From NCBI RefSeq assembly GCF_000147075.1, contig NC_014484.1, positions 1,443,501-1,507,500 on the forward strand: DNA of 64,000 bases, given 5' to 3'. The number at the start of each line of letters is the position of its first letter. Within the stretch, counting starts at the first letter, position 1. This document shows positions 44,818-53,322 of this stretch, piece after piece. Origin of the DNA: Spirochaeta thermophila DSM 6192. Its GTDB lineage: Bacteria > Spirochaetota > Spirochaetia > Winmispirales > Winmispiraceae. The position numbers were made by a program, and so were the translations under genes. The notes beneath the pieces are model-generated. The model did not search any database and had not been told where the DNA came from. It saw only the letters and a program-made list of their open reading frames with translations.

Positions 44818-46605
44818 TTAGCGTTTCTCTATGGCGTTGAACTTACAGGCCTCGTAACAGGCACCGCACTTGATACACTTGTCCTGATCGATGACGTGGG
44901 GCTGTTTCCGTTCCCCGGTTATGGCGTTCACCGGACATCTCCGGGCGCACACGCCACAGCCTATACACTTGTCGGGAAGTATGGTGTAGGTGACCAGCTC
45001 CACACACTTGCCGGTGGGGCACCGCTTCTCCACGATGTGTGCCCGGTACTCATCCTCGAAGTAGTGGAGGGTGGAGAGTACGGGGTTGGGAGCGGTCTGT
45101 CCCAATCCGCAGAGCGAGGCACGCTTCATGGCGTGGGAGATTTCCTTGATCTTGTCTATGTCCTCGAGCGTGCCCTTGCCCTTCGAGATCCGGTCGAGGA
45201 TGTTGTAGAGCTTCCTTCCGCCCACCCGACACGGGGCACACTTGCCGCACGACTCGTCCACCGTGAAGCCGAGGTAGAACTTGGCCACGTTCACCATACA
45301 GTCGTCTTCATCCATCACGATCATACCACCCGAACCCATGATGGAGCCGAGCTTCTGGAGGTTCTCGTAGTCGATGGGCGTGTCGAGGTACTCCTCGGGG
45401 ATCACACCGCCCGAGGGACCACCGGTCTGCACGGCCTTGAACTTCTTGCCGTTGGGGATGCCGCCGCCTATGTTGAAGACGATGTCCCTCAGGGTGGTGC
45501 CCATGGGGACCTCCACGAGCCCCGAGTTGTTCACCTTGCCGGTGAGGGCGAAGACCTTGGTGCCTTTGGATGTCTCAGTACCGATCTTCGCGAACCAGTC
45601 GCCACCCCGCAGGATGATCACCGGGATGTTCGCGAGGGTCTCCACGTTGTTGATCACGGTGGGCTTTCCCCACAGCCCCTTCACCGCAGGGAAGGGCGGC
45701 CTGGGTCGGGGGGTACCCCTGGAACCCTCGATCGATGCGAGGAGGGCGGTCTCCTCGCCGCAGACGAAGGCACCTGCCCCGAGCCTGATCTCGATGTCGA
45801 ACGAGAACCCGCTCCCCAGGATGTCCTCTCCAAGGAGTCCGAGCTCTCTCGCCTGCTCGATGGCGATGTTGAGCCTGCGGATGGCGAGGGGGTACTCGGC
45901 ACGGACATAGATGTAGCCCTTGTGAGCCCCCACGGTCTTACCTGCGATGATCATCGCCTCGAGTACGGAGTGCGGGTCACCCTCGAGCACGCTTCTGTCC
46001 ATGTAGGCGCCGGGGTCCCCCTCGTCCGCGTTACAGACCACGTACTTCATATCAGATTCCACCTGCTTGGTGAAGAGCCACTTCCGCCAGGTGGGGAACC
46101 CCGCTCCTCCACGTCCCCTGAGCCCGGACCTCTTGAGCTCTTCTATCACCTCATCGGGGCTCATCTCGAGGAGCACCTTCTCCAGGGCCGCATACCCATC
46201 GCGGGCGATGTACTCGTTGATATCCTCGGGGTTGATGAACCCACAGTTCCTCAGGACCACACGGAACTGTTTCTGATAGAAGTCGATATCGTCGACCCGC
46301 GCGAATTCCTTGCTCTGGTCCTTGTTGTAGAGGAGCCGGGTGACCGGCCGCCCCTTTATGAGGTGCTCCTTGACGATCTCCTCCGCATCCTCCGGCTTCA
46401 CCTGGACGTAGAAGGACTCCTCGGGGAGCACCTTCACGATCGGCCCCTGCTCGCAGAACCCGAAGCATCCTGTCTTGACGACCTGGACATCGGACGAAAT
46501 CCCCTCTTTCTCGAGGAGCCCGAGAAGGTTCCGGTACACCTGGTCGGACTTGTTCGACTCACACCCGGTACCGCCACATATGAGCACGTACTGCTTGTAT
46601 GCCAT
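44818..46605 (-). CDS. hndC: NuoF-like flavoprotein subunit of the hydrogenase (HndC/HydB)
   Basis: A 595-residue subunit that oxidises or reduces NAD(H) through FMN. The N-terminal thioredoxin-like [2Fe-2S] domain has GGTGCESN and TGCFGFCEQGP. The flavin/NAD domain has GLRGRGGAGFPTWRKW. The [4Fe-4S] site is SCGKCAPCRVG, and the C-terminal ferredoxin has CIGCGVCARRCPVNAI and CIKCGACYEACKFNAI. This order is diagnostic for bifurcating hydrogenases. It is seven bases ahead of hndD. Confidence 0.94.
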   Translation of the reverse strand: MAYKQYVLICGGTGCESNKSDQVYRNLLGLLEKEGISSDVQVVKTGCFGFCEQGPIVKVLPEESFYVQVKPEDAEEIVKEHLIKGRPVTRLLYNKDQSKEFARVDDIDFYQKQFRVVLRNCGFINPEDINEYIARDGYAALEKVLLEMSPDEVIEELKRSGLRGRGGAGFPTWRKWLFTKQVESDMKYVVCNADEGDPGAYMDRSVLEGDPHSVLEAMIIAGKTVGAHKGYIYVRAEYPLAIRRLNIAIEQARELGLLGEDILGSGFSFDIEIRLGAGAFVCGEETALLASIEGSRGTPRPRPPFPAVKGLWGKPTVINNVETLANIPVIILRGGDWFAKIGTETSKGTKVFALTGKVNNSGLVEVPMGTTLRDIVFNIGGGIPNGKKFKAVQTGGPSGGVIPEEYLDTPIDYENLQKLGSIMGSGGMIVMDEDDCMVNVAKFYLGFTVDESCGKCAPCRVGGRKLYNILDRISKGKGTLEDIDKIKEISHAMKRASLCGLGQTAPNPVLSTLHYFEDEYRAHIVEKRCPTGKCVELVTYTILPDKCIGCGVCARRCPVNAITGERKQPHVIDQDKCIKCGACYEACKFNAIEKR

Positions 46606-46614
46606 GCGTCCCTC

Positions 46615-47013
46615 CTATTCCTCTTTGCTCACGATATCAGCCGCGGGTCTGTCGTAGACGTGATTCTCCACCAGTTTCCCGCCGAGGATGTGGTCCTCCA
46701 CGATGCGTCGCGCCACATCAGGGGTGACCTTACCGTAGATCACACGCGGCATGCCGGGCATGATCACCTCCACGGTGGGCTCGGCATAATCGAGTCCGAA
46801 GCCCCCTACCTGACGAACCGCCACGTTGGTGAGCCCCTTCTCCTCGATGATCCTCAAGAAGGCATCGAGCGTCTCCTTGGCCCCTGCAGCGATTCCGCTG
46901 GTTCCCATACCGACCACGATGTGGATCTCCTTGTTGTCGGGATCCCGCATCTCAAGGAGCCGCTTCTTCTCTTCCCGAAGCTTCCTGAGCTGTTCCAGCG
47001 TCATCTTTCCCAT
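46615..47013 (-). CDS. HndB-like subunit lacking all Fe-S cysteines
   Basis: A 132-residue protein matching the thioredoxin-like [2Fe-2S] HndB subunit in length, fold and position. The usual cysteines are replaced: VVGMGTSGIAAGAKE has Ser for Cys, and VGGFGLDYAEPTVEV has Gly and Asp where the family has Cys. The whole protein has no cysteine, so it cannot hold the cluster. ATG 47013 has AAGGAG at six bases. It overlaps the ATPase gene upstream by 62 bases. Its role is probably structural or regulatory. Confidence 0.8.
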   Translation of the reverse strand: MGKMTLEQLRKLREEKKRLLEMRDPDNKEIHIVVGMGTSGIAAGAKETLDAFLRIIEEKGLTNVAVRQVGGFGLDYAEPTVEVIMPGMPRVIYGKVTPDVARRIVEDHILGGKLVENHVYDRPAADIVSKEE

Positions 47014-47575
47014 AGACATCTCCTTCACGTGAAGCGTTGAGGCACGAGTCTTCGAGCTCGTGCACAAACCTGTCCAGGAGAAGGGCATGCGATGCATCCC
47101 AGAAGTCCCCGAGCTCTTCCAAGAGCTCCTTCCTCGAGAGGGTGTAGCCACCTCCCTCACCCCGTCTCTCCACCACCAGCTCGTAGTCCCCATCAAACGA
47201 GAGGGCCTGCCGCCACGTGGAGGCCAGGTCCCCCATCGGAGGCGTATCCACATGATCGAGCGGCATGGTGAAGCGCACCACCGTGCCCCTGCCCGGCTCA
47301 CTCTCCAGGGAGAGCCCGCCTCCGACCAGGTCGACCGCCTGCTTGAGGAAGGCGAGCCCCAATCCCAGGCGCCTGGCGGGATGCTTCCGCCCATCGGTGA
47401 AGAAGGGGTCGAGGGCCCTCTCCTTCTCTTCAGGCGTCATGCCTTTCCCGTCGTCCCTCACCTCCACCGTACACCACCCTTCTCCAGTATGGAGTGAGAC
47501 TTCTATCGTACGCGCTCCGGCCTCGAGAGCGTTCTGCACGAGCTCCAGAATGAAGTCGGAGAGCGTACGATGCAT
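46952..47575 (-). CDS. GHKL-type ATP-binding protein in the hydrogenase operon
   Basis: A 207-residue protein with a histidine-kinase-like ATPase fold: N box ELVQNALEAGA, G1 DDGKGM, G2 GLGLAFL, then GRGTVVRFTMP. There is no His-phosphotransfer domain, membrane segment or sensor domain. The last 70 or so residues are acidic/charged and share DNA with the HndB-like gene. Such small ATPases recur inside [FeFe]-hydrogenase operons of anaerobes; their partner is unknown, and the cassette at 48.9-51.2 kb is a candidate. Confidence 0.78.
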   Translation of the reverse strand: MHRTLSDFILELVQNALEAGARTIEVSLHTGEGWCTVEVRDDGKGMTPEEKERALDPFFTDGRKHPARRLGLGLAFLKQAVDLVGGGLSLESEPGRGTVVRFTMPLDHVDTPPMGDLASTWRQALSFDGDYELVVERRGEGGGYTLSRKELLEELGDFWDASHALLLDRFVHELEDSCLNASREGDVYGKDDAGTAQEASGREEAAP

Positions 47576-47579
47576 GGTG

Positions 47580-48062
47580 TTATCCCTGCTCCCTGTACTT
47601 GGCGAGGATACCCGGAAGATCGTCCTTCGTGACCTTGCCGTACACCTCGCCGTCCACCATCACAACCGGGGCGAGGCCGCAGCACCCGAGGCACCGGACC
47701 GCCTCGAACGAGAAGAGTCCATCCTCGGTCGCGGTGTTCGGCCCCACGCCCAAAAGGTCCTCCAGCTCCTTGAGGATGTCCTCGCCTCCCTTGAGGAAGC
47801 AGGCGGTCCCCATACACACCGAGATCCGGTGCTTCCCGGGCTTGCGGAGCTTGAAGAAGTGGTAGAACGTGATCACGCCGTAGATCTTCGCGAGTGGCAC
47901 ATCGATCACCTTGGCGAGCTCCATGGCGATCTCCCGGGGGATGTACCCGTAGATCTCCTGCGTTTTGTGGAGCACCATGATGAGATTTCCAGGCTTCTCC
48001 TTCCATTGCTCGATGAAGGCCATGAGTTCCGGATGGAGCGTCACCTCTGCTGTCTGAGCCAT
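47580..48062 (-). CDS. hndA: NuoE-like [2Fe-2S] subunit of the hydrogenase (HndA/HydC)
   Basis: A 160-residue thioredoxin-like subunit with all four cluster ligands (CMGTACFLKGG and RCLGCCGLAP). The N-terminal helical part (PGNLIMVLHKTQEIYGYIPREIAMELAK) is typical of NuoE. It is the first gene of the operon. ATG 48062 has AGGAGG upstream. Confidence 0.93.
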   Translation of the reverse strand: MAQTAEVTLHPELMAFIEQWKEKPGNLIMVLHKTQEIYGYIPREIAMELAKVIDVPLAKIYGVITFYHFFKLRKPGKHRISVCMGTACFLKGGEDILKELEDLLGVGPNTATEDGLFSFEAVRCLGCCGLAPVVMVDGEVYGKVTKDDLPGILAKYREQG

Positions 48063-48091
48063 GCACCCTCCTAGCTATCGTGGGATACTGG

Positions 48092-48120
48092 ATTATAGAC
48101 AATAGGTGAATTAATATCAA
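48092..48120 (-). promoter_or_regulatory. Promoter of the hydrogenase operon, facing rex
   Basis: On the minus strand TTGATA (48115-48120), a 17-base spacer and TATAAT (48092-48097). The region is AT-rich and overlaps imperfect inverted repeats (TGATATTAATTCA). ATTTCTGAAAT, a perfect palindrome, lies at 48134-48144 on the rex side. Either could be a Rex site, but neither is the textbook sequence. Confidence 0.65.
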
Positions 48121-48183
48121 TAGTCTTTTCTTTATTTCTGAAATATGCTAGTATAAATTCCCGTGGAATCTTTTAACGAGAAG

Positions 48184-48846
48184 ATGATCACAAAAAACAC
48201 TATAACGAGAGCGTCGCGGTATCTCAGGGTTCTCAAGAACCTCAGGTCACTGGGGTTCGTGAGGGTCTATTCCCCGAATCTTGCCGATGCACTCGGCCTC
48301 ACTCCCGCCGTGGTCCGCAAAGATTTCTCCCTCCTGGGAATGGAAGGGCGGAAGAAGGGTGGATACCTCATCGATGAACTCATAGAGCACCTGGAACACC
48401 TGCTGGGCGCTAATAACCCCTGCAAAACCGTGGTGGTAGGATGCGGAAGAATAGGTCGGGCACTCATCGAGTCTCAGGAGCTCCGCCGTGAGGGCATCCA
48501 GATAGTGGCTGGCTTCGACATAGCTCCCCCGCCCCCAGAAGAGCAGGGTGAGGTCCCCATCCTTCCCATGGATGAGTTTGAGTCCATCGTTGACAAAGAG
48601 GGAATAAGGGTGGGCATCCTGGCCGTGCCCTCGCACGCAGCGCTCGAGGTGTTCGAACGCATGCGAGCCGCGGGTATACGCGGCTTCCTCAACTTCACCA
48701 CGGTGGAGCTCAAGTGCCAGGAACGTTGCCCCCACGGCTGTGAAAACCGGTGCGTCATCCACCAGGTGAATATCGGGCTCGAACTCGAAACCCTCTTCCA
48801 CATGGTGCACATCACCGAGCAGCGACCGGAGTTGCTCAAGGAGTGA
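48184..48846 (+). CDS. rex: Redox-sensing transcriptional repressor Rex
   Basis: A 220-residue Rex: an N-terminal winged helix (TRASRYLRVLKNLRSLGFVRVYSPNLADALGLTPAVVRKDFSLLG) and a Rossmann NAD(H) domain with VVVGCGRIGRALI. Rex senses the NADH/NAD ratio and represses fermentation and hydrogenase genes, which fits its divergent position. The C-terminal part has CQERCPHGCENRCVIHQVN, unusually cysteine-rich with four Cys in 14 residues, possibly a metal or redox site. ATG 48184 fits the family. GTG 48163 would add seven residues. Confidence 0.9.
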   Translation: MITKNTITRASRYLRVLKNLRSLGFVRVYSPNLADALGLTPAVVRKDFSLLGMEGRKKGGYLIDELIEHLEHLLGANNPCKTVVVGCGRIGRALIESQELRREGIQIVAGFDIAPPPPEEQGEVPILPMDEFESIVDKEGIRVGILAVPSHAALEVFERMRAAGIRGFLNFTTVELKCQERCPHGCENRCVIHQVNIGLELETLFHMVHITEQRPELLKE

Positions 48847-48890
48847 GAAAGGATATACTCCAGCATGAACCACACGAACGAGGAGGAAAG

Positions 48891-49250
48891 ATGCTCCTTT
48901 CGGATATACTGAAGACCATCGACGGCTCGCACGTAGGGGGGCCTCCGCCGGAGAACATACTCTGTGAGGAGGTGGTGGCCAGCGATCTCATGAGCGACGT
49001 GCTCACCCATGACGGGGAAGGGTTTCTGCTCATCACTGCCCTTGCCTCCGAGCAGACCATTCGTACCGCCCACATCGTGGGAGCTCCCGCGGTGATCCTG
49101 GTATGCGGGAAATCCGTCCAGCCCCGGATGAAGGCCCTCGCCGACGAATACGGTATCTGCCTCGTCTCCACACCCCTGCCCACGTTCGAGACCTGTGCGC
49201 TCATCGCCCGCATCAAGGAAGGTGCTCATGGATCAGACCCCGCTGAGTGA
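48891..49250 (+). CDS. DRTGG-like small protein 1
   Basis: A 119-residue soluble protein (MLLSDILKTIDGSHVGG...VVASDLMSDVLTHDGEGFLLITALASEQTIRTAHIVGAPAVILVCGK). It resembles the small DRTGG-like/serine-kinase-like proteins found next to Rex and [FeFe]-hydrogenases in Clostridia and Thermotogae. The function is unknown. ATG 48891 has AGGAGG. It overlaps the next gene by 23 bases. Confidence 0.65.
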   Translation: MLLSDILKTIDGSHVGGPPPENILCEEVVASDLMSDVLTHDGEGFLLITALASEQTIRTAHIVGAPAVILVCGKSVQPRMKALADEYGICLVSTPLPTFETCALIARIKEGAHGSDPAE

Positions 49251-50187
49251 CATCCCCTCCCCCCGACTCCTCGAACTCATCTATACCCTCAAGGTGAGGG
49301 ACGTGATGACGAGGGATCTCATCACCGCCACTCCCGATGAACCCCTGCGTTCCATCCAGCACAAGATGAAAGCGAATCGCATCACCGGAGTCCCGGTGAT
49401 CCAGAAACACCGTCTGGTGGGCATCGTGAGCCTCGACGACATCATCACCGCCCTCGACAAGGGCTACATCGACGAACCGGCGGGCAGGCACATGACGAGA
49501 AACGTGGTGGTGCTGGAAGAGGACATGCCCCTCAGGTTCGCCATCTCCTATCTCGATAAGTACCACTACGGACGATTCCCGGTACTCGACAAGAAGGGAA
49601 GCCTCGTGGGCATCGTCACGAGCAGGGATATCATCACGAGCCTCCTTTTGCAGGCGAACCGTGCCCTCGAGCAGATGGAAGCAACCCTCTACAGGCGTTC
49701 GTACGAGGGACATCCCCCGGAGGCAGGCTCATACACCAGGGAGTTCTACATCAGGCAGTACGACTTCGAACACGCCGGTACCGCGTCCACCCAGATAAAA
49801 CGGATCCTCACCGAGCGAGGGCTCCCCCCCAAGGTGGTGAGGCGGGCCTCCATCGCCGCCTATGAGCTCGAGATGAACATCGTGGTCCACTCCGTGGGAG
49901 GAGTGCTCAGGCTCGTACTCACCCCACGGAGGGTGGAGATCACGGCCGAGGACTCAGGGCCGGGTATCGAGGATATCGCCTTGGCCCTGCAGGAAGGCTA
50001 CTCCACCGCAGCGGACTGGATACGCTCCCTCGGTTTCGGAGCAGGGATGGGGCTTCCCAACACCAAGCGCGTGGCGGACGAGTTCTCCATCCACTCCACC
50101 CCCGGAAAGGGGACCATTGTGAAGGTCGCAATATCCCTTCAAGGAGGAGAAGATGCTCACGATAAAGCAGATACCCCCTCTGGTTGA
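49228..50187 (+). CDS. CBS-pair protein with C-terminal RsbW-like ATPase
   Basis: A 319-residue fusion. Two CBS domains (VRDVMTRDLITATPDEPLRSIQHKMKANRITGVPVIQ and GRHMTRNVVVLEEDMPLRFAISYLDKYHYGRFPVLDKKGSLVGIVTSRD) form a nucleotide-binding pair in residues 20-150. After a linker comes a GHKL/anti-sigma-type ATPase (AYELEMNIVVHSVGG, EDSGPGIEDIALALQEG, GFGAGMGLPNTKRVADEF). It could sense adenine nucleotides and act as a kinase or anti-factor; this is inference. It overlaps both neighbours. Confidence 0.75.
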   Translation: MDQTPLSDIPSPRLLELIYTLKVRDVMTRDLITATPDEPLRSIQHKMKANRITGVPVIQKHRLVGIVSLDDIITALDKGYIDEPAGRHMTRNVVVLEEDMPLRFAISYLDKYHYGRFPVLDKKGSLVGIVTSRDIITSLLLQANRALEQMEATLYRRSYEGHPPEAGSYTREFYIRQYDFEHAGTASTQIKRILTERGLPPKVVRRASIAAYELEMNIVVHSVGGVLRLVLTPRRVEITAEDSGPGIEDIALALQEGYSTAADWIRSLGFGAGMGLPNTKRVADEFSIHSTPGKGTIVKVAISLQGGEDAHDKADTPSG

Positions 50188-50494
50188 GGCGGAGGAGGTC
50201 CTCGTCCCCGATCCCGAGGTGGTGGTGAAGACCGGATACACCTCCGACCTCCTGAGCGATGTGATGGCCAATGCGCCGGAGGACTCCGTGCTCATCACCA
50301 TCCAGGCGCACAAGAACACCATCGCGGTGGCCATCCTCACCGGCATCAGGGTGGTGCTCGTGTGCAACAACAGGCCCATCCCTGAGGACATGGTAGAGGC
50401 CGCCGCCCAGGAGGGGATCGCCATCCTTCGAACCAGCCGCAACCAGTTCGAGTGTTCCGGTATCCTCTACCAGGCCCTCGATGCCTCCTCATGA
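50153..50494 (+). CDS. DRTGG-like small protein 2
   Basis: A 113-residue protein similar in size and pattern to the one at 48891: GYTSDLLSDVMANAPEDSVLITIQAHKNTIAVAILTGIRVVLVCNNRPIPEDMVEAA. AAGGAGG precedes ATG 50153. It overlaps the upstream gene by 35 bases and the PHP gene by four (ATGA). The function is unknown. Confidence 0.65.
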   Translation: MLTIKQIPPLVEAEEVLVPDPEVVVKTGYTSDLLSDVMANAPEDSVLITIQAHKNTIAVAILTGIRVVLVCNNRPIPEDMVEAAAQEGIAILRTSRNQFECSGILYQALDASS

Positions 50495-51204
50495 AGTGGT
50501 GGAAGGCCGACATTCACATCCATTCGTGTCTCTCGCCGTGTGGAGATCTCTCCATGGGGCCTCGCACCATCATCCGGAGGGCGAGAGAGGAGGGACTTGA
50601 GCTCATCGCCCTCACCGATCACAACACCGCCCGCAACACCCCTGCGCTCACCGCCCTCGGGAACACAGCAGGGATCACCGTGCTCCCTGGACTGGAACTC
50701 ACCACCGCCGAGGAGCTCCACCTCGTCGCCCTCTTCCCCACCCTCGAAGAGGCCCTGGACTTCTCCTCGTGGTGGGAAGACTCCCTCATCAAGCTGCCCC
50801 ACAATCCCGAACGATACGGCGATCAGCCGGTGGTGAACGAGGAGGAGGAGATCATCGACGAGCTGCCCTTCTCGCTCGCCTCGGCCAGCAGGGTGAGCCT
50901 CCACGAGACGGTGGAGGCCGTCCATGCACGAGGGGGGCTCGCCTTTCCCTCCCACATCGACAGGGGCGCCTTCTCCTGCTACAGCCAGCTCGGCTTTCTG
51001 CCGGACGAGCCGTTCGACGCCGTGGAGCTGTGGCACATACCCCCCCGGCTCGATACCCGCGGCTACCCTTCCCTCACCAACTCGGACGCCCACTTCCCCG
51101 AGCGCATCGGGGCCCGCTACTTCTTCTTCGAGGCGGAAAAACCTACGTTTCCCTGTTTGACCGAGGCCATCGCTCGGGGAAGAGTGAAGATCTGCAGTAC
51201 ATAG
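50491..51204 (+). CDS. PHP-domain metal-dependent phosphoesterase
   Basis: A 237-residue stand-alone PHP domain. Metal-binding motifs are ADIHIHSCLSPCG, LTDHN, PGLELTTAEELHLVALFP, FPSHID and NSDAH. It lacks polymerase or histidinol-phosphatase features. PHP proteins hydrolyse phosphate esters or cyclic phosphates, so it might destroy a signalling nucleotide. It is the last gene of the rex-linked cassette. Confidence 0.82.
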   Translation: MKWWKADIHIHSCLSPCGDLSMGPRTIIRRAREEGLELIALTDHNTARNTPALTALGNTAGITVLPGLELTTAEELHLVALFPTLEEALDFSSWWEDSLIKLPHNPERYGDQPVVNEEEEIIDELPFSLASASRVSLHETVEAVHARGGLAFPSHIDRGAFSCYSQLGFLPDEPFDAVELWHIPPRLDTRGYPSLTNSDAHFPERIGARYFFFEAEKPTFPCLTEAIARGRVKICST

Positions 51205-51225
51205 CGGACTAAGCCGTGATAATGA

Positions 51226-51250
51226 GGAGAGGGCCTCTGGGGCCCTCTCC
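51226..51250. terminator. Hairpin between the PHP gene and the GH16 gene
   Basis: A 10-bp perfect stem GGAGAGGGCC / GGCCCTCTCC with a 5-base loop between two convergent genes. No long T-run. Confidence 0.65.
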
Positions 51251-51266
51251 CGGGAGTTCAAGGATA

Positions 51267-53279
51267 TCAGCTATTCGCGCTCAGGCGCCACTCGGCGATG
51301 TAGTAGGGCTGCGTGGATCCTAGGGTAAAAATGGCGATCTGCGTGCTTCCCGCAATCTCAGAGGGGGTACCGAAGGCCGAGAGCGGAACCGTCACCTGCT
51401 GCCAGTCGGTGGTGGCGGTATCGAGGTACGGGAGGATGGAGATCTCCTTTTCGGAGCCTGCGAGCTTCATGTGAATGTCATGGCCCGAGGCCGGATCGAA
51501 GTCGGCAGGCAAGGCGAGGGTGAGCTTTATCGAGGTGTAGGTGGCAATGTCCGCCGGGAAGTCTGCCACCTTGGTACCATCGTAGATGTCGCCCATGAAG
51601 GCGAGCACCCCCCCAGAGATGCCCCATCCGGTGCCCGGGGTGACACTCCAGCAGTTCTTCCCGTTGTAGGTCGCCTGGGCATCATAGGTGGAACCGGAGC
51701 CCCACACGTCGGGCATCACCGCCCCCTGGGTGAGGGTGTTGGGATCCCAGTCCATCACCACGTCCACCAGGCCGGGATCTTCAGCGATGAGGTAGAACTC
51801 GGGATCTTCGGTTGCGGTCACCTGATCTATCTGAACGGGTTCCTGCCAGGCGATCTCATAGTCGCAGTCCCACTTCTCCTGGCCGTCGATGGAATCGGGG
51901 TTGGTATCCTCGTACACACGGATGTAGTCCACCTCCATCCTCTGCGGGAAGACCGTGGTGTCATCAGGCGCGCCTGGCCAGTTCCCACCTACCGCCACGT
52001 TGAGGATGAAGAAGAAGGGGTGATCGAAGACCCAGTCCGAACCGATCTCGTCCTTGTTCACCACGTGGTAGAGCTGATCGTCCACGTAGAACTCCACCTC
52101 GTCGGGATCCCACTCTATGGCGAAGACGTGGAAGTCGTCGGCGAATGTCCCACTCTCGAGGGTGTAGCCAGACCCCACCCCCGGCCCCTGACTCACCGGA
52201 CCATGGACCGTGCCGTGCACCACGTTGGGCACGCTCCCTATAAGCTCCATGATGTCGATCTCGCCACAGGAAGGCCATCCGGTGGTATCGATGTCCGAAC
52301 CGAGCATCCACAGGGCCGGCCAGATCCCCTGTCCGTAGGGAAGCTTTGCCCTAATCTCTACCCTTCCGTACTGGAACTCGTACTTACCTTTGGTCGTCAT
52401 GCGGGCCGAGGTGTAGTCATAGGTGCCGTACTCGTCGCTCACCTGTTCTTCCCGCGCCTCTATCACGAGCACGCCGTTCTCTATGAAGGCGTTCTCCTGC
52501 TTATAGTACTGGAGCTCGTTGTTTCCCCATCCGGGGATGCCTTGCGCATGACCGTTCCCTATCTCGAAGTTCCAGATCGAGGTGTCGATGGAGGGGCCGT
52601 CGAATTCCTCCTGCCAGACGAGCTGCCACGATTCCACCTGATCCTCGTCGGCCTCGGTGAGGGTTCCCTCCGTGGGGAGCTCCTCCTGACCGGTCTTCAC
52701 CAGGTAGATATCATCGAGCCAGTAGTCGCCGGTATCGAGGAACCACACCTCGAAGCGGGCGTTCTCATCGGTATCGAGCTCCATCGTGAAGTCGACCTCG
52801 TAGGTCTCCATGGTCGTGGTGAGGGTGAAGGTGTTCTGGTAATAGGCGGTCCAGCTCCTCTCCGCGGTACCTCCCACCTTGATCACCACCCTCATGCCGT
52901 CCGTTGAGGACCTTCCCGCAAAGCTGATGTGGTAGGTGCCACCCCGCTCCACCAACACAGGGGCCTGGAGGAGCTGCACAGCCCAATCCGTCGTGCCGGA
53001 GTCGGTAACGACCACGTGAAGCTCACCGCTCTCGATCTGGGCCGAGCCATTACCACCAGAGTTGAGATAGAAGGCCCAGCTTCCGCCCGTGTCCAGATTG
53101 CCGTTCCCATCCGGTTCGGCCGTGGAGAGGGGCTCGGAGAAGTCCCCGTTACCGGAGACAGGCTCTGGTGTGGGGGTCGGCTCAGCGCCGCCACCCGGTC
53201 CCGTAGGACTGGTACACGCGATCGCGCCAACCACTATCAGCCCACACACAAGGGTCCATACTGTCGTTGCGGCTCTCAT
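51267..53279 (-). CDS. GH16 beta-1,3-glucanase (laminarinase), multidomain lipoprotein
   Basis: A 670-residue secreted enzyme. The lipoprotein signal is LIVVGAIACTS, followed by a Pro/Thr linker. An N-terminal CBM4/9-like carbohydrate module (about 45-195) comes first. The GH16 catalytic domain (about 218-465) holds the active site GEIDIMEL near residue 340 and NVAVGGNWPG. A C-terminal beta-sandwich (about 490-670, YDAQATYNGKNCWSVTPGTGWGISGG...) is probably another binding module. It would cut beta-1,3-glucans at the cell surface. GGAGG precedes ATG 53279. It is controlled by the tandem LacI operators upstream. Confidence 0.9.
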   Translation of the reverse strand: MRAATTVWTLVCGLIVVGAIACTSPTGPGGGAEPTPTPEPVSGNGDFSEPLSTAEPDGNGNLDTGGSWAFYLNSGGNGSAQIESGELHVVVTDSGTTDWAVQLLQAPVLVERGGTYHISFAGRSSTDGMRVVIKVGGTAERSWTAYYQNTFTLTTTMETYEVDFTMELDTDENARFEVWFLDTGDYWLDDIYLVKTGQEELPTEGTLTEADEDQVESWQLVWQEEFDGPSIDTSIWNFEIGNGHAQGIPGWGNNELQYYKQENAFIENGVLVIEAREEQVSDEYGTYDYTSARMTTKGKYEFQYGRVEIRAKLPYGQGIWPALWMLGSDIDTTGWPSCGEIDIMELIGSVPNVVHGTVHGPVSQGPGVGSGYTLESGTFADDFHVFAIEWDPDEVEFYVDDQLYHVVNKDEIGSDWVFDHPFFFILNVAVGGNWPGAPDDTTVFPQRMEVDYIRVYEDTNPDSIDGQEKWDCDYEIAWQEPVQIDQVTATEDPEFYLIAEDPGLVDVVMDWDPNTLTQGAVMPDVWGSGSTYDAQATYNGKNCWSVTPGTGWGISGGVLAFMGDIYDGTKVADFPADIATYTSIKLTLALPADFDPASGHDIHMKLAGSEKEISILPYLDTATTDWQQVTVPLSAFGTPSEIAGSTQIAIFTLGSTQPYYIAEWRLSANS

Positions 53280-53294
53280 AGTTCGCCTCCGTTA

Positions 53295-53322
53295 TGGTAG
53301 CGTTAACATGTTATCGTTATCA
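53295..53322 (-). promoter_or_regulatory. Two abutting LacI-type operators upstream of the GH16 lipoprotein
   Basis: TGGTAGCGTTAACA (53295-53308) and TGTTATCGTTATCA (53309-53322) are two 14-bp LacI-like sites directly next to each other, between the -10 box and the ribosome-binding site. Confidence 0.8.

Noticed and set aside
43020-47040. Very long plus-strand frames opposite the hydrogenase genes
   Set aside because: The minus strand has complete Fe-S motifs; the plus-strand translations are low-complexity mirrors.
48063-48183. Textbook Rex operator (TTGTGAAATATTTCACAA type) between rex and the hydrogenase operon
   Set aside because: Only imperfect AT-rich repeats and ATTTCTGAAAT are seen. 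I report them as possible sites, not as a confirmed operator.
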